A stretch of 64,000 bases of DNA from positions 124,001 to 188,000 of the forward strand of contig CAWITB010000058.1 in assembly GCA_963838885.1 (NCBI GenBank), written 5' to 3'. Below are positions 26,960 through 36,058 of the stretch, in pieces. A program made the position numbers and the translations under genes. The DNA is from JAICMB01 sp963838885. GTDB lineage: Bacteria; Acidobacteriota; Terriglobia; Bryobacterales; Bryobacteraceae. Positions within the stretch are counted from its first letter, which is position 1. The number at the start of each line of letters is the position of its first letter. A model generated the notes under the pieces. That model ran no database searches. It was not told the origin of the DNA and was given only the letters and a program-made list of their open reading frames with translations.

Positions 26960-29900
26960 ATGAGGGGCCCACGCCGGCATTGGCTTCGTCGTTCGTCCGC
27001 TCTTTTTCTTGGCTGGCCCATCTTACTTTTGTTCGCGCCCGCACATCTGTTTGCGCAAGGCACAGTGACCATTTACGGCGCCGTCGCCGATACATCGGGG
27101 GGCGCGATCGCCGGCGCGAAGGTCAGCGTCACCAACGTGGCCACCGACCAGCCGCGGGAGACCGTTTCCGGCGCCGACGGAAATTATGTTGTGCCGGATT
27201 TGTCCGTCGGCACGTACCGCGTGACGGTTACGGCGCCCGGGTTCAAGACGTTCGTCCAGGAAAACATTCAGGTGCAGGTGGACGAGAACCGGCGCGTGCC
27301 CGTGCGGATGGACCTTGGCGCCGTGAATGAGAGCGTGACGGTGCAGGCCGACGTCGCGCAGGTCGAGACGCGCTCGGCGGCACTGCGGCAGGTGGTCGAT
27401 TCTGCGCGGATTGTGGAGCTCCCTTTAAACGGGCGCAATCCCTTGCAGCTTCAGTTTCTGGTCGCGGGATCGTCAGGCAGCTCCGATCCTTCCGGTGGGC
27501 AGGCCGAGAATGGTTCGGTATCGATCGACGGTTTGCGGCCAAACAACAACAATTATTCTTTGGACGGCGCCGACAATCGCGACCCGTTCTTTGGGACCCC
27601 GTCGGTATTCCCGAATCCCGATGCGCTCGAGGAATTCAGCTTGCAAACGAGCAATTACAGCGCGGAATTGGGCCGCGGCGCCGGAGCGGCGATGAACGCG
27701 GTGACGCGCTCGGGAACGAACCAGATTCACGGGACACTGTTCGAATTTCTGCGCAACCAGGATTTCGATTCCCGAAACTTCTTTGCAAACTCCGTCTCGC
27801 CTTTCAAGCGGAACCAATTTGGCGGTACGGTGGGTGGACCGATCCGGAGAGACAAGACGTTCTTTTTCGGATCCTACCAGGGAACGCGCGTGACCAGCGA
27901 GCCGGGAACCCAGACGCCCATTGTGCCCACGGCGGCCCAGCGGACAGGCGATTTCTCGGGTCTGAAGACGATTAAGGATCCTCTCACCGGCGCCGCGTTT
28001 CCCAACAATATGATTCCGGCAAGCCGTTTGAGCCAGCCCGCATTGAATTTCTTGAACGCGTTTGTTCCGCTGCCCAATGCCCCGAACTCCACTTTCACCT
28101 TTCCCACGGCGTCGGCGACAGTGGATGACCAGGCGACGGCGAAGATCGACCACTCGCTCTCGGATCATAATCATCTCTCCGGGCGCTTGCTATACGAGCG
28201 GAACAATACCAACCAGGTACCGAATACGCTCGATGTGCCGGGCTTCTGGGCAATTATCGACTATTCGAATTGGAATGTGGCCATCAACGATATCCATACG
28301 TTCTCGGCGCGCCTGGTGAATCAGCTCACCTTCGGCTTCAACGGCATCACGAGGAATCAGCTTCCGCATGTGCCGGAGCAGAAAACGTGGGTGGATCTGG
28401 GCGCTGGTTTCGTGCGTTCGGCGCCGGGGCCAGTGGCGTATGACACGGAGGTCAGCGGATACTTTCAGGGCTTTTCGCGTTATCTGCTCAACCAATACCG
28501 GAAATCATTCGAATATAGCGACGGGCTGAACTGGCTCGTGGGGCCGCACAGCTTCAAGTTCGGCGCGGACGTGGAGCAGACGATGTGCGATCAAGGGCAG
28601 AACTTCCAGACGGACCCGCAGGTCCTGTTTACGGCCAATTTCACAGGGCTGGCGCTGGCCGATTTTATGATCGGGCGGGAAAATTCGTTCACCCAGGGAT
28701 CGCCCAATGCGGGACGGCCGAGAACCGTCGAACTCGGCATCTATGCGCAGGATGACTGGAAGCTCTCGAAGCGGCTGACGTTGAATCTGGGTCTGCGTTG
28801 GGACCCCTGGCTGCCGTTTCAGGATCTGGATAATGCCTTGTCCCAATTCCGGCCGGGACAGCAGTCCGTTGTGTTTCCGACGGCGCCTCCGGGCTATGTT
28901 TTTCCAGGCGATCCGGGTGTTCCCAGCACTACCTTGCGCTCGCGGTTGAACAACTGGGCGCCACGCTTCGGGTTCGCCTATGATCTTTTCGGAAACAACA
29001 AGACCAGCATTCGCGGCGGCTACGGCAACTTCTATTCGGACGTCCGGCAGCAATCGCTGAACAATCTATCGTCGAATGAGCCGTTCGGACTCTCGATGGC
29101 TGTGGCGCAGCCGACCGGCGGCCTGACCAATCCGTACGCGGACACCGGGAATCCATTTCCGTTCCAGGCGCCAACGACACAGCAGCAACGGCAGACATTT
29201 CAGTTCACGACGCCGCTGACCACCGTCACCGAGTTCGATCCCAATTTCCGCAACGCGCGCATCCAGCAGTGGAATTTCAGCATCCAGCAGCAGGTCTTTT
29301 CGGATTGGGTGATCACGGCGGCTTATGCGGGCAGCACGGGCAACCATTTATTCATCCAGGACCAGCTCAACCCGGCGATTTTTGGCAAGACAGGCGCGAA
29401 CACAAATGCGCGGCGCTTGTATGCGCCTTTTTACACCTCGATTGTGGACATGCTCAGCGTGGGGAACTCATCCTATAACGGGCTGCAGATCAGCGCTAAT
29501 AAGCGGTTCCATCATGGTCTGACAATTCTGGCCAATTACACCTTCAGCAAATCGATCGATGAAGGCTCCAACGACGGAAGCGCGCCGGCAAATCCGTTCA
29601 ACATTCGCAACGAGCGCGCGGTATCTGACTTCGACGTGGCGCACCGCTTCATTACGTCTTTCGTTTGGGATCTTCCGGGCTCTACGATTCACAATCTCTT
29701 CACTCGCGTGGTTGCGGGCGGTTGGGAGCTGAACGGCATCGTAACGCTGCAGAGCGGTCTGCCGTTCTCGGTCTTGTCGGGCGTGGACAATTCGCAGAGC
29801 GCCGTCAATTCCGACCGCGCCAACCTGGTGGGCGATCCGCATTTGGGCGGCAGCCGTTCGGAAGGCCAGATGCTGCGCGAATATTTCAACACGGCGGCGT

Positions 29901-30166
29901 TTGTGGTGAACCCGCCGGGCACATTCGGGAACACCGGGAGAAATATTCTGTTTGGGCCGGGAATGGAAAACATCGACTTCGGCCTGCTGAAGAATTTTTC
30001 GATTCGGGAGCGGTATAAAATACAGTTCCGGGCCGAGGCGTTCAACCTGTTTAACCATCCGGCCTTCAACAATCCGAACGCGAATGTGTCTTCGTCCACT
30101 TTCGGCGTGATCACCAGCGCAGGATCCCCGCGCGTGCTGCAACTCGCATTGAAGGCGATGTTCTGA
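26960..30166 (+). CDS. TonB-dependent receptor with N-terminal carboxypeptidase-regulatory domain
   Basis: 1,068 aa outer-membrane transporter of the large acidobacterial Oar-like type. I start at ATG 26960 (MRGPRRHWLRRSSALFLGW, signal peptide cleaved near FAQG). Residues about 30-115 are a Cna-B/carboxypeptidase-regulatory beta-sandwich (GAVADTSGGAIAGAKVSVTN, GTYRVTVTAPGFKTF). Next is a plug-like region (IVELPLNGRNPLQLQFL, VSIDGLRPNNNNYSLDGADN). Then comes a long beta-barrel ending in an aromatic residue (LQLALKAMF). It follows the CarboxypepD_reg/plug/barrel order expected for uptake of large substrates such as oligosaccharides or peptides. The substrate is not evident, and no SusD-like partner is adjacent. 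Confidence 0.92.
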   Translation: MRGPRRHWLRRSSALFLGWPILLLFAPAHLFAQGTVTIYGAVADTSGGAIAGAKVSVTNVATDQPRETVSGADGNYVVPDLSVGTYRVTVTAPGFKTFVQENIQVQVDENRRVPVRMDLGAVNESVTVQADVAQVETRSAALRQVVDSARIVELPLNGRNPLQLQFLVAGSSGSSDPSGGQAENGSVSIDGLRPNNNNYSLDGADNRDPFFGTPSVFPNPDALEEFSLQTSNYSAELGRGAGAAMNAVTRSGTNQIHGTLFEFLRNQDFDSRNFFANSVSPFKRNQFGGTVGGPIRRDKTFFFGSYQGTRVTSEPGTQTPIVPTAAQRTGDFSGLKTIKDPLTGAAFPNNMIPASRLSQPALNFLNAFVPLPNAPNSTFTFPTASATVDDQATAKIDHSLSDHNHLSGRLLYERNNTNQVPNTLDVPGFWAIIDYSNWNVAINDIHTFSARLVNQLTFGFNGITRNQLPHVPEQKTWVDLGAGFVRSAPGPVAYDTEVSGYFQGFSRYLLNQYRKSFEYSDGLNWLVGPHSFKFGADVEQTMCDQGQNFQTDPQVLFTANFTGLALADFMIGRENSFTQGSPNAGRPRTVELGIYAQDDWKLSKRLTLNLGLRWDPWLPFQDLDNALSQFRPGQQSVVFPTAPPGYVFPGDPGVPSTTLRSRLNNWAPRFGFAYDLFGNNKTSIRGGYGNFYSDVRQQSLNNLSSNEPFGLSMAVAQPTGGLTNPYADTGNPFPFQAPTTQQQRQTFQFTTPLTTVTEFDPNFRNARIQQWNFSIQQQVFSDWVITAAYAGSTGNHLFIQDQLNPAIFGKTGANTNARRLYAPFYTSIVDMLSVGNSSYNGLQISANKRFHHGLTILANYTFSKSIDEGSNDGSAPANPFNIRNERAVSDFDVAHRFITSFVWDLPGSTIHNLFTRVVAGGWELNGIVTLQSGLPFSVLSGVDNSQSAVNSDRANLVGDPHLGGSRSEGQMLREYFNTAAFVVNPPGTFGNTGRNILFGPGMENIDFGLLKNFSIRERYKIQFRAEAFNLFNHPAFNNPNANVSSSTFGVITSAGSPRVLQLALKAMF

Positions 30167-30205
30167 CGTTGCCGAGAGAGGCGTGATCGGGTAGAGCATT
30201 CTGCA

Positions 30206-32773
30206 ATGAGTATGAAGCGGAGAAGCGCGTGTCTGCTGTTGGCTTCCGGACCCGCGATTGTGGCGCAAGCCTTGCGCGGCCCGGCGGCGAAAGCGGAGCG
30301 CGTATGGATCGGGCCGGAGTTCTGGAGCAATCCATTGCAGGACTGGCGCCTGCGCGATGGGCGGATTGAATGCATCGTTTCGGGCGGCGACCGGCATGTG
30401 TATCTGCTGACGCGGGAACTGGCGCAGCGGCGGGGCACGGTCGCGATGCGCGTGCGCATGGGCCGCATGGAGGACGATAGTGCGCCCCTGTCCGAAGGCT
30501 TCGCCGGCTTCCGGCTGGGAATCCGTGGATATGGAGACGATTACCGCGACAGCGCTATTTACGGCTGGGGATTGAATGCGGGTATTTCGTCGGATGGCGC
30601 TCTGTTCATTGGCAAGCCGATGCGGGGTGCGCCCGTAGCGCCGGGGTATCCGCGAAATGTGCAATTAGCGCTCGAAGCGCGTCCGCGGGGAGACGCATAC
30701 GAAGTGCGGTTGAGTGCGCTTGACGACGACGGACGAGTGCTGGCGGAAACGACTCGCAGCGATGTGCCAGCGGCATGGCTGCACGGCGGTATGGCGATAG
30801 TCGCGAGTAGCGGACCGATTGGCGATTCTCCGGATCCGGCGGCGATTACGGTGACGATGAGCGGTCTGGTTGCAAACCGCCGGGAGCGGCACGGAAACGT
30901 GCGGTTCTGGTTCAAGGATTGGTCGGTTTCGGGAACGAAGGTGGATCAGCATGACGACCGCACGTTCGGACCGATCCTGTGGACCATGTACACGGTAAGC
31001 CGCGGGACCTTGAAGCTGTCCGCGCAGATGGCCCCCGTGGCGATCACAGCGGAGCCGGTGCGGCTGCAAGTAGAGCAGGCCGGCGGTTGGAAAACGATTG
31101 GCGCGGCGCCAATCGATCCGCTTTCGCGAACGGCGGTGTTCCGCGTGGCGGGTTGGGACGCAAGCCGCGATTCCAATGTGCGGGTAACGTATTCGCTCGA
31201 CGGAGAGCACGAATGGCGCGGAACGGTGCGCAAAGATCCGGTGGACAAAGAAAAGTTTGTGCTCGCCGGCGTGTCGTGCCTGAACGATTTCGGATTCCCG
31301 CATCGGGATCTGGTGGGGTCGCTGCGGCATCATCAGCCCGACCTGATTGCGTTCGAGGGCGACCAGATTTATGAGCGGTCGGCGAGTTATGGCCTGCAGC
31401 GTTTTCCGCTGCAACCGGCGGCGCTCGATTACCTTCGGAAGTGGTATCTGTTCGGATGGGCGTTTCGGGACATTGTGAGCGAGACGCCGTGCGTATGTAT
31501 GGCGGACGATCACGACGTGTTCCAGGGAAACGTGTGGGGAGCGGGTGGACGGCATGCCGAGGGCGTCGGCATGGCGGGCCAGGATAGCGGCGGATATGTG
31601 GAGCCGGCGGCATGGGTAAACATGATGCAGCGGACGCAGACGAGCCATTTGCCCGACCCGTTTGACCCCACTCCGGTCGAACAGAACATTGCCGTTTACT
31701 ACACGAATCTGTGCTGGGGCGGGGTGAGCTTCGCGGTGATCGAGGACCGCAAATGGAAGAGCGCGCCCAAAACGGCGCTGCCGAAAGCGAACATCGTCAA
31801 CGGGTGGGCGCAGAATCCGGAGTACTCGGCGAGGCGCGACGGAGATGCGCCGGATGCGCAGTTGCTCGGTCCCAGGCAGATGAAGTTTCTGGAGGAGTGG
31901 GCGCGCGACTGGAAAGGCGTGTGGATGAAAGTGGCGCTGTCGCAAACGCTGTTTGCCAACGTGGCCACCCTGCCTCCGCCGGCGAACACCGATAGCGTGG
32001 TTCCGAAGCTGCCCATTTTGAAAGCGGGACAGTATGCCGAGGGCGACATGCTGGTCGCCGATCACGATTCAAATGGGTGGCCGCAATCGCGCCGCAACGA
32101 GGCGCTGCGGGCATGGCGCAAGTGCGCGGCAATTCATATTTGCGGGGACCAACATTTGGGGAGCACGGTGCAATACGGCGCGGAGGAGTGGGGCGATGCG
32201 GCTTATGCGCTGTGTAGCCCGGCGCTTTCGAACATCTTTCCGAGGCGCTGGTATCCCGAGCATCCGGGCGAAAATCCGCGATCCGATTTCCCGAAAAACA
32301 CGGGCGATTACAGCGATGGGTTTGGCAATAAGGTGACCGTGCATGCGACGTTTAATCCGGAACAGGCCGGACCCGAGCCGAATCCTCTGTTTGACCGGTC
32401 TCCGGGATACGGCATTATCACAATGGACCGGGCATCGCGGGCAATCGCCTTTGCGATATGGCCCCGGCGCGTGGATCCGGCGGCGGCGGACGCGCGTCCG
32501 GCCCCCGGGTGGCCCATTACGATTCACCAGATGGATAATGGATGGACGCGCGCAGGATATGTGCTCGAAGAGCTGTCGGCCGGCGGCCGCGAAGATCTTT
32601 GCGCGGAGGTGAAGGACAGCAGTGGGGAGATTATCTACACTGTTCGCTTCGCCGGCAAAAGCTTTGCGGCCCCGGTGGCGCGCGAAGGCGCTTATACGGT
32701 GCGGGTGTTCGATCCCGAGGGGGAGTTCGAGCAGGTGCATCGTAATTTGATCGCGCGGAAACGAGCCCCCTGA
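30206..32773 (+). CDS. PhoD-like alkaline phosphatase family protein
   Basis: 855 aa. An N-terminal leader (ACLLLASGPAIVAQAL) is followed by a beta-sandwich region and a metallophosphatase domain of the PhoD-like type from about residue 350. Metal-binding candidates are DLIAFEGDQIYERSA, CMADDHDVFQGNVWG and AIHICGDQHLGSTVQYG. This is longer than Bacillus PhoD because of the N-terminal domain and a C-terminal beta domain (REGAYTVRVFDPEGEFEQVH). Likely a periplasmic or surface phosphodiesterase/phosphatase. It lies 39 bp after the TonB receptor, so the pair may be one unit in which the phosphatase processes what the receptor imports (inference). Confidence 0.85.
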   Translation: MSMKRRSACLLLASGPAIVAQALRGPAAKAERVWIGPEFWSNPLQDWRLRDGRIECIVSGGDRHVYLLTRELAQRRGTVAMRVRMGRMEDDSAPLSEGFAGFRLGIRGYGDDYRDSAIYGWGLNAGISSDGALFIGKPMRGAPVAPGYPRNVQLALEARPRGDAYEVRLSALDDDGRVLAETTRSDVPAAWLHGGMAIVASSGPIGDSPDPAAITVTMSGLVANRRERHGNVRFWFKDWSVSGTKVDQHDDRTFGPILWTMYTVSRGTLKLSAQMAPVAITAEPVRLQVEQAGGWKTIGAAPIDPLSRTAVFRVAGWDASRDSNVRVTYSLDGEHEWRGTVRKDPVDKEKFVLAGVSCLNDFGFPHRDLVGSLRHHQPDLIAFEGDQIYERSASYGLQRFPLQPAALDYLRKWYLFGWAFRDIVSETPCVCMADDHDVFQGNVWGAGGRHAEGVGMAGQDSGGYVEPAAWVNMMQRTQTSHLPDPFDPTPVEQNIAVYYTNLCWGGVSFAVIEDRKWKSAPKTALPKANIVNGWAQNPEYSARRDGDAPDAQLLGPRQMKFLEEWARDWKGVWMKVALSQTLFANVATLPPPANTDSVVPKLPILKAGQYAEGDMLVADHDSNGWPQSRRNEALRAWRKCAAIHICGDQHLGSTVQYGAEEWGDAAYALCSPALSNIFPRRWYPEHPGENPRSDFPKNTGDYSDGFGNKVTVHATFNPEQAGPEPNPLFDRSPGYGIITMDRASRAIAFAIWPRRVDPAAADARPAPGWPITIHQMDNGWTRAGYVLEELSAGGREDLCAEVKDSSGEIIYTVRFAGKSFAAPVAREGAYTVRVFDPEGEFEQVHRNLIARKRAP

Positions 32774-32794
32774 CCGTCTCCGCGAAATTCGGGG

Positions 32795-32818
32795 CGGCGG
32801 CGTGCCGATGCGCCGCCG
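32795..32818. terminator. bidirectional hairpin between converging phosphatase and gyrA genes
   Basis: An 8-bp all-G/C stem (32795-32802 with 32811-32818) and 8-nt loop lie in the 60-bp gap between the plus-strand phosphatase stop and the minus-strand gyrA stop. Its position suits a shared terminator, although no T-run is present. Confidence 0.55.
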
Positions 32819-32833
32819 ATTCGGCTGGCCTCG

Positions 32834-35407
32834 TTATTGCACCAGCCCGCCTTCGCCATCCGATCCATTGCCTCCATTGACGGTCTCCGGCAGCACCGAC
32901 GCCGCCGCGACGTGATCGCCTTCCTCGAGACGCACCAGCCGCACGCCCTGCGTCGAGCGGCCTGCCTGTCGAATCTCGCCCGCTTCCAGCCGAATGATTT
33001 TCCCGTCTTTCGTGATGATCATCAGATCGGAGTCTTCCTTGACGCACAGCACGTCAACCACCTTGCCGATCTTGGGCGACGTCTTCATGTTGATCACGCC
33101 TTTGCCGCCTCGCGCTGTGAGCCGGTAGCTGTGCAGCGGGGTTCGCTTGCCATAGCCGTTCTCGGAAACCGAGAGAATCAGTCCGTCTTCCTCGATTACT
33201 TCCATGCCGACCAGGTAATCGCCTTCCTCCAGGTCCATGGCCCGTACACCGCGCGCCGGGCGGCCCATGGGACGCACCTGGTCTTCCTTGAAGCGGATCG
33301 CTTTGCCCTCATGCGTGCCCAGGAAAACGTAGTTCTCGCCGCTCGTCAACATCGCGCCGAGCAGCTCGTCGCCATCGTCTAAACTAAGCGCGATGATGCC
33401 GCGCGACATGGGATTATCGAACTCCGTCAACTCGCACTTTTTGATCACACCCTGACGCGTCGCCATCACGATGTAGCGCCCCGGAGCGAAATCCTTCACC
33501 GGCAGAAACGCCTTTACAGCTTCGTCCTGCTGCAGATTGATGAGGCCCGATACGTGCTTGCCCCGCCCGGTCGTACCGGCGTCCGGAATCTCGTAGATTT
33601 TCAGCCAGTAGACGCGCCCCTTGGTCGTAAACACCAGCAGATAGCTGTGCGTGGACGCCACCACGAGATGCTCCAGCACGTCTTCGGTGCGAGTGCCCAT
33701 GCCGATGCGGCCCTTGCCGCCGCGGGATTGGCGCCTGTAGGTATCGACCGCGGTTCGCTTCAAGTAACCGCCGTGCGTCACGGTGACGGCCACGTCCTCC
33801 TGCTGGATCAAATCCTCGAGGAGGATCTCGCCGCTGTCTTCGATGATCGTGGTGCGGCGCTCGTCGCCGAAGTTCTTCTTGACCTCTTTCAACTCGTCGA
33901 CGATTACGCCGCGCAGCTTCTCTTCGGAACCCAGAATCTCGAGATACTCGGCGATCTGCCGCTGAATATCGGCCAATTCGTCGAGGATCTTCTGCTGCTC
34001 CATGCCGGTCAGGCGTTGTAACTGCAGTTCGATGATGGCCTGCGCCTGTCTCTCCGTGAAACGCGGACCACGCTCCTCCGCGCCCACCAACTTCGCGTAC
34101 TCCGCGGCTTCGGCCGGCGTAATGAATTCCATCAATCTCTCGCGCGCTTCGCGCGGAGTTTTCGAGCTGCGAATCAGCTCGATCACGGCGTCCAGATTGT
34201 TCAACGCGCGCTGAAAGCCAAGCAGCAGGTGCTCCCGCTCGCGCGCTTTCCGCAATAGATAATCGGTGCGGCGCCGGACCACGTCGATGCGGTGATCGAT
34301 AAAACGCTTGATCAGATCGAGCAAGCCCAGCTCGCGCGGCTGCCCGTTGACAATGGACAGCATGATGACGCCGAAGTTCACCTGCAACTGCGTTTGCTTG
34401 TAGAGATTATTGAGGACGATTTCGGACTGCTCGCCGCGCTTCAGCTCGATCACGATGCGCATGCCGTCGCGGTCGCTTTCATCGCGCAATCCGTCGCCGG
34501 CGATGCCCTCGATTTTCTTTTCGTTCACCAGACCGGCGATATGCTCGATCAGCCGCGCCTTGTTTACCTGGTAAGGAATTTCGGTCACGATGATCGCTTC
34601 GCGGTCTTTGCCGACCTTCTCGATCGCCGCCTTGGCGCGCATCTTGAGCGAGCCGCGGCCTTTGGTGAAGTAATCGTAAATGCCCTGCCGACCGAGAATA
34701 TATCCGCCGCTGGGGAAGTCCGCGCCTTGCACCAGTTCCATGATGCGAGGCAATTGCGTATTCGGCTTCCGCACCAGCTCGATCGTGGCATCGACGATTT
34801 CATTGAGATTGTGCGGCGGGACGTTGGTGGCCATACCGACCGCGATCCCGGCCGAGCCGTTGATCAACAGGTTCGGAACTCGCGTCGGCAGAACCTCCGG
34901 CTCCTGCTCGGTTTCGTCGTAGTTCGGCCTAAAATCGACCGTCTCCTTGTCGATATCTTCGAGCAGCGCCGCCGCGATTCGCGCCAGACGCGCTTCGGTG
35001 TACCGCTCCGCTGCCGGCGGATCGCCATCCACGGACCCGAAATTTCCTTGTCCGTCCACCAGCGGATAGCGCATATTGAACGGCTGCGCCATGCGCACCA
35101 ACGCATCGTAAATCGGCGCGTTCCCGTGGGGGTGATACTTGCCCATCACGTCGCCGGTGATTTTGGCGCATTTTCGAGTCGGCCGGTTGTAATTCAAACC
35201 CAACTCGTGCATGCCGAAAAGAATGCGGCGGTGGACCGGCTTCAGTCCGTCGCGCACGTCCGGCAGCGCGCGGCCGATGATCACGCTCATCGCATAGTCG
35301 AGATACGAGCGACGCATCTCGTCTTCGATGTTGATGGGAATCACATTTCTGTCGCCGCCAGGGGGAGGCGGAAGTTCAGGATTCTTGGGGTCTTCGGGGT
35401 TGGGCAA
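32834..35407 (-). CDS. gyrA: DNA gyrase subunit A
   Basis: 857 aa. Forms the A2B2 gyrase that introduces negative supercoils. The N-terminal breakage domain is complete: SYLDYAMSVIIGRALPDVRDG, YHPHG, and the catalytic tyrosine in AAERYTEARLARI. The C-terminal beta-pinwheel has the GyrA-box-like QSRGGKGRIGMG and further RGGKG blades. The start is TTG 35407, because TAG lies two codons upstream and the MPNPEDPKNPELPPPP leader looks native; ATG lies only at residue 31. The quinolone-region triplet is Asn-Ala-Pro (HPHGNAPIYD), so the E. coli Ser83 position is Ala and Asp82 is Asn, while Asp87 is kept. gyrB is not in the window. Confidence 0.97.
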   Translation of the reverse strand: MPNPEDPKNPELPPPPGGDRNVIPINIEDEMRRSYLDYAMSVIIGRALPDVRDGLKPVHRRILFGMHELGLNYNRPTRKCAKITGDVMGKYHPHGNAPIYDALVRMAQPFNMRYPLVDGQGNFGSVDGDPPAAERYTEARLARIAAALLEDIDKETVDFRPNYDETEQEPEVLPTRVPNLLINGSAGIAVGMATNVPPHNLNEIVDATIELVRKPNTQLPRIMELVQGADFPSGGYILGRQGIYDYFTKGRGSLKMRAKAAIEKVGKDREAIIVTEIPYQVNKARLIEHIAGLVNEKKIEGIAGDGLRDESDRDGMRIVIELKRGEQSEIVLNNLYKQTQLQVNFGVIMLSIVNGQPRELGLLDLIKRFIDHRIDVVRRRTDYLLRKAREREHLLLGFQRALNNLDAVIELIRSSKTPREARERLMEFITPAEAAEYAKLVGAEERGPRFTERQAQAIIELQLQRLTGMEQQKILDELADIQRQIAEYLEILGSEEKLRGVIVDELKEVKKNFGDERRTTIIEDSGEILLEDLIQQEDVAVTVTHGGYLKRTAVDTYRRQSRGGKGRIGMGTRTEDVLEHLVVASTHSYLLVFTTKGRVYWLKIYEIPDAGTTGRGKHVSGLINLQQDEAVKAFLPVKDFAPGRYIVMATRQGVIKKCELTEFDNPMSRGIIALSLDDGDELLGAMLTSGENYVFLGTHEGKAIRFKEDQVRPMGRPARGVRAMDLEEGDYLVGMEVIEEDGLILSVSENGYGKRTPLHSYRLTARGGKGVINMKTSPKIGKVVDVLCVKEDSDLMIITKDGKIIRLEAGEIRQAGRSTQGVRLVRLEEGDHVAAASVLPETVNGGNGSDGEGGLVQ
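33050..33078 (+). repeat. 29-bp repeat shared with an intergenic site (copy 2, inside gyrA)
   Basis: Identical to 26859-26887, same orientation. This copy is ordinary coding sequence in the gyrA C-terminal domain, so it is the likely source of the intergenic copy. Confidence 0.9.
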
Positions 35408-35425
35408 CTTCTATTTTAACATTGT

Positions 35426-35752
35426 ATGTATATGAATCTACAACTTAGATCGATATTTTCCGTGAAATGGCTGCTGTGGCCGCTGCTTGCCCTGGCGCTC
35501 ACCGCTGCGCCTCAAACCGGCGCTAAACCCTCCAAGTCCGCAGCCGCCACGGCGCGCTCCGAGATCGTGGATATTAACTCCGCGAGCCGCGAGGAACTCG
35601 ACGCGCTGCCCGGAATTGGCAAGGTTTACGCGCAGAAAATAATCGACGGACGCCCCTATTCCAACAAGAGCCAACTCGTCTCGAAAGGCATCATCCCGAA
35701 GGCGACCTACGCTAAGATTAGCTCCCGCATCGTCGCCCGGCAGAAGAAGTGA
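35426..35752 (+). CDS. exported helix-hairpin-helix protein, ComEA-like
   Basis: 108 aa (106 if ATG 35432 is used). An N-terminal membrane leader (WLLWPLLALALTAAPQTGA), then a Ser/Ala linker and a tandem HhH unit: VDINSASREELDALPGIGKVYAQKII and SKGIIPKATYAKISSRI. This is the ComEA/ComEA-related layout for extracytoplasmic double-stranded DNA binding in DNA uptake, though such short proteins are not always competence factors. It is divergent from gyrA with only 18 bp between the two start codons, so the promoters must lie inside the neighbouring coding region. Confidence 0.85.
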   Translation: MYMNLQLRSIFSVKWLLWPLLALALTAAPQTGAKPSKSAAATARSEIVDINSASREELDALPGIGKVYAQKIIDGRPYSNKSQLVSKGIIPKATYAKISSRIVARQKK

Positions 35753-35790
35753 CGAGCGGACGTTGGCGGCTGGAAGCGCCGACGCTTAAG

Positions 35791-35988
35791 TCAGCTTTGG
35801 TTCGAGGCGCCCGATAGTACCGACCCGACCTGGCTGAAAATGGTGCTGATGCTGCTCGCGACGCTGGGCATGATCGCTCCGGCGGCGACGGCCACAAAAC
35901 CGGCCATGAGCGCGTACTCGATCAGATCCTGGCCGCGCGTGTCGGTCCACATAGCGAGCTTCCAAATCAACGTGCTTACAGGCTTCAT
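35791..35988 (-). CDS. flp: Flp/Fap-type IVb pilin
   Basis: 65-aa prepilin. Short basic leader (KPVSTLIWKLAMWTDTRG), then the Flp signature GQDLIEYALMAGFVAVAAGA with a cleavage site at the Gly and a conserved Glu at mature position 5, and a hydrophobic helix followed by a Ser-rich tail. Normally polymerised and exported by the Tad machinery, of which no other gene is visible here. Start ATG 35988. Confidence 0.9.
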   Translation of the reverse strand: MKPVSTLIWKLAMWTDTRGQDLIEYALMAGFVAVAAGAIMPSVASSISTIFSQVGSVLSGASNQS

Positions 35989-36058
35989 ACCGTATTCATC
36001 GTCTGCATTTTACGAATGTTTACCGATCTAAGGTACTTTGCAGCGTCGCGCCGATCAC

